In this document: positions 62,691-64,000 of the stretch, piece by piece | Position numbering within the stretch: the stretch's first letter is position 1 | Layout of the letters: each line of letters opens with the position of its first letter | Source of the DNA: UBA9926 sp038131595 | Lineage (GTDB): Bacteria; Pseudomonadota; Gammaproteobacteria; Pseudomonadales; Azotimanducaceae | Direction of reading: 5' to 3' | DNA: 64,000 nucleotides | Assembly (NCBI GenBank): GCA_038131595.1 | Contig: JAYPPR010000008.1 | Location: 682,001 to 746,000 of the forward strand | Made by a program: the position numbers and the translations under genes | Notes under the pieces: model-generated | What the model was told of the DNA's origin: nothing | The model's input: the letters and a program-made list of their open reading frames with translations, nothing else | The model's database searches: none

Positions 62691-63041
62691 TTAAAATTCC
62701 AGTCCACCCTCTCTGGCAGCATCAGCGAGTGCCTTGATCCGCCCGTGGTACTTGTAGCCCGAACGATCAAACGCCACCCTGGACAATCCAGCTGCCTTTG
62801 CTCGCTCCGCGATAAGCGCGCCCACTTTGGCCGCACCTTCTACGTTTCCGGTTGATCCAGCTCGAAGATCTTTCTCAAGCGTGGATGCGGCAGCTTTTAC
62901 TGAGCTACCGTCCTCAGAGATAACCTGCGCGTAGATGTGACGTGGTGAGCGATAAACACTTAACCTTGGAACTAGCAATTCCCGCATTTTGGCTCTACCA
63001 CGCTGAGCTCTACGCAAGCGGGCGGTCTTTTTACTTTTCAT
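62691..63041 (-). CDS. rplR: 50S ribosomal protein L18
   Basis: The 116-residue protein binds 5S rRNA. It has RLSVYRSPRHIYAQVISEDG and AFDRSGYKYHGRIKALADAA with the C-terminal REGGLEF. Confidence 0.98.
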   Translation of the reverse strand: MKSKKTARLRRAQRGRAKMRELLVPRLSVYRSPRHIYAQVISEDGSSVKAAASTLEKDLRAGSTGNVEGAAKVGALIAERAKAAGLSRVAFDRSGYKYHGRIKALADAAREGGLEF

Positions 63042-63064
63042 ATCCTGTTTCTCCAGCTTAGCGC

Positions 63065-63598
63065 TTACTTCTTCTTCGCTTCTTTGCGCTTCACATACTC
63101 ATCGGCGTATCGAACGCCTTTGCCCTTATAGGGTTCGGGGGGTCGAAACGCTCTAATTTCTGCAGACACTTGCCCTACTCGCTGCTTATCCATGCCTTTC
63201 ACCAAAATCTGAGTCTGACTCGGTGTCTCTACATCGATACCCTCTGGAACTTGGTACACAACCGGATGGGAAAACCCGAGTGACAAATTCAAAGACCGGC
63301 CTTGCGCTTGTGCCCTGTATCCAACGCCCTGAAGCTCAAGCTTCTTCTCAAATCCCTCGCTCACACCCATAACCAGGTTCTTCACCAGAGACCGAAAGGT
63401 TCCTGACATGGCAACCGCCTGCTTCGTCGAACCGACTGCCGACAATTTCAATTCTGACTCTTCTTGAGTAATGGCCACGTCGTCATGAAGCGTCAGCGTG
63501 AGGCTGCCTTTGGCGCCCTTCGCACTCACTTCTTGACCAGAGATCGTCACCTCTACACCCTTTGGGATTTCTACTGGACTGTTCGCTATTCTCGACAT
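63065..63598 (-). CDS. rplF: 50S ribosomal protein L6
   Basis: The 177-residue protein has MSRIANSPVEIPKGVEV, the repeated alpha/beta domains and the C-terminal RPPEPYKGKGVRYADE signature. Confidence 0.98.
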   Translation of the reverse strand: MSRIANSPVEIPKGVEVTISGQEVSAKGAKGSLTLTLHDDVAITQEESELKLSAVGSTKQAVAMSGTFRSLVKNLVMGVSEGFEKKLELQGVGYRAQAQGRSLNLSLGFSHPVVYQVPEGIDVETPSQTQILVKGMDKQRVGQVSAEIRAFRPPEPYKGKGVRYADEYVKRKEAKKK

Positions 63599-63639
63599 AG
63601 TTCTTTTGATCCTTGATCAGTCGCCAAACACGGGACGGT

Positions 63640-64000
63640 CTAAAACACAGAGCAGAGGACTTCACCGCCAACGCCTTCCGCACGCGCTGCTCGGTCAGTC
63701 ATAACACCCTTGTTGGTCGATAAAATGACAACGCCTAAGCCCCCTCTGACCGAGGGAATGTCATCCCGACTCTTATAGACACGAAGGCCGGGGCGGCTCA
63801 TGCGCTTGATCTCCTCAATAACGGGCCGTCCGTTATGGTATTTGAGACCAATTTGTAACTGGCTTTGACCGCTATCGTTATCTGCAGTGGAAAAGTCTTC
63901 AATATAGCCCTCTTCTTTCAGTACTCGGGCGACCTCGACCTTTACTTTAGAAGATGGCATTGAAACGGCAGCAAGCTTTGCAGTTTGTCCGTTTCGAACG
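63640..64000 (-). CDS. rpsH: 30S ribosomal protein S8, 5' end outside window
   Basis: The visible ~119 residues run from VRNGQTAKLAAVSMPSSK at the window edge to the C-terminal GGEVLCSVF, with SVRGGLGVVILSTNKGVMTD typical of S8. The true start lies a few codons beyond base 64000; the ATG at 63960 is internal. It begins the visible part of the spc operon. Confidence 0.97.
   Translation of the reverse strand, partial: VRNGQTAKLAAVSMPSSKVKVEVARVLKEEGYIEDFSTADNDSGQSQLQIGLKYHNGRPVIEEIKRMSRPGLRVYKSRDDIPSVRGGLGVVILSTNKGVMTDRAARAEGVGGEVLCSVF

Overview
The window looks like a chromosomal segment of a marine, glucan-degrading gammaproteobacterium. The evidence is the gammaproteobacterial gene order lipA-lipB-ybeD-dacA-rlpA-mltB-rodA-mrdA-rlmH-rsfS-nadD-proA, the block lolB-ispE-tRNA-Gln-prs-rplY-pth-ychF, a spc/alpha ribosomal operon, and a TonB-receptor-driven polysaccharide locus. 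A relative of Halieaceae/OM60-type bacteria is plausible, but genus cannot be fixed by eye. All identifications come from reading the translated sequence; no database search was run.

Region 1 (1-27 kb) is accessory and largely devoted to beta-glucan use. A leftward cluster encodes a LytTR regulator, a malectin+GH16 lipoprotein, a LacI-type regulator, a GH3 glucosidase and a clan GH-A glycosidase. Across a 1.1 kb spacer holding two perfect LacI-type palindromes lies a rightward TonB-dependent receptor, followed by a halogenase-like / SapC / cupin / halogenase-like operon. Next come a lipoprotein made of five tandem copies of an unrecognised ~156-residue module, a gluconate kinase, a sugar:cation symporter and a multidomain GH16 enzyme carrying a sixth copy of that module. 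The likely scheme is surface binding and cutting of laminarin-like glucan, TonB import, cleavage by GH3/GH-A enzymes, and symport of small sugars, switched by the LacI and LytTR proteins.

Region 2 (27-56.7 kb) is housekeeping: ychF-pth-rplY-prs-tRNA-Gln-ispE-lolB-TPR lipoprotein leftward; hemA-prfA-prmC-moeB rightward; lipoate, cell-wall and NAD/proline genes leftward; then a LON-domain protein, ssb, an MFS exporter, uvrA and a class V aminotransferase. Region 3 (56.8-64 kb) is the leftward spc/alpha ribosomal operon from rpsH (cut by the window end) to rplQ, including a small GTG-started rpmJ.

Seven genes show a single-base frame disruption (near 52, 836, 7802, 16557, 20368, 26900 and 39950). 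For the six that are complete in the window, one base added or removed restores a family-length protein. Because one is the housekeeping gene lipB and at least three sit in G/C runs, base-calling errors in a draft assembly are the simplest explanation, although real decay or phase variation in the accessory genes is not excluded.
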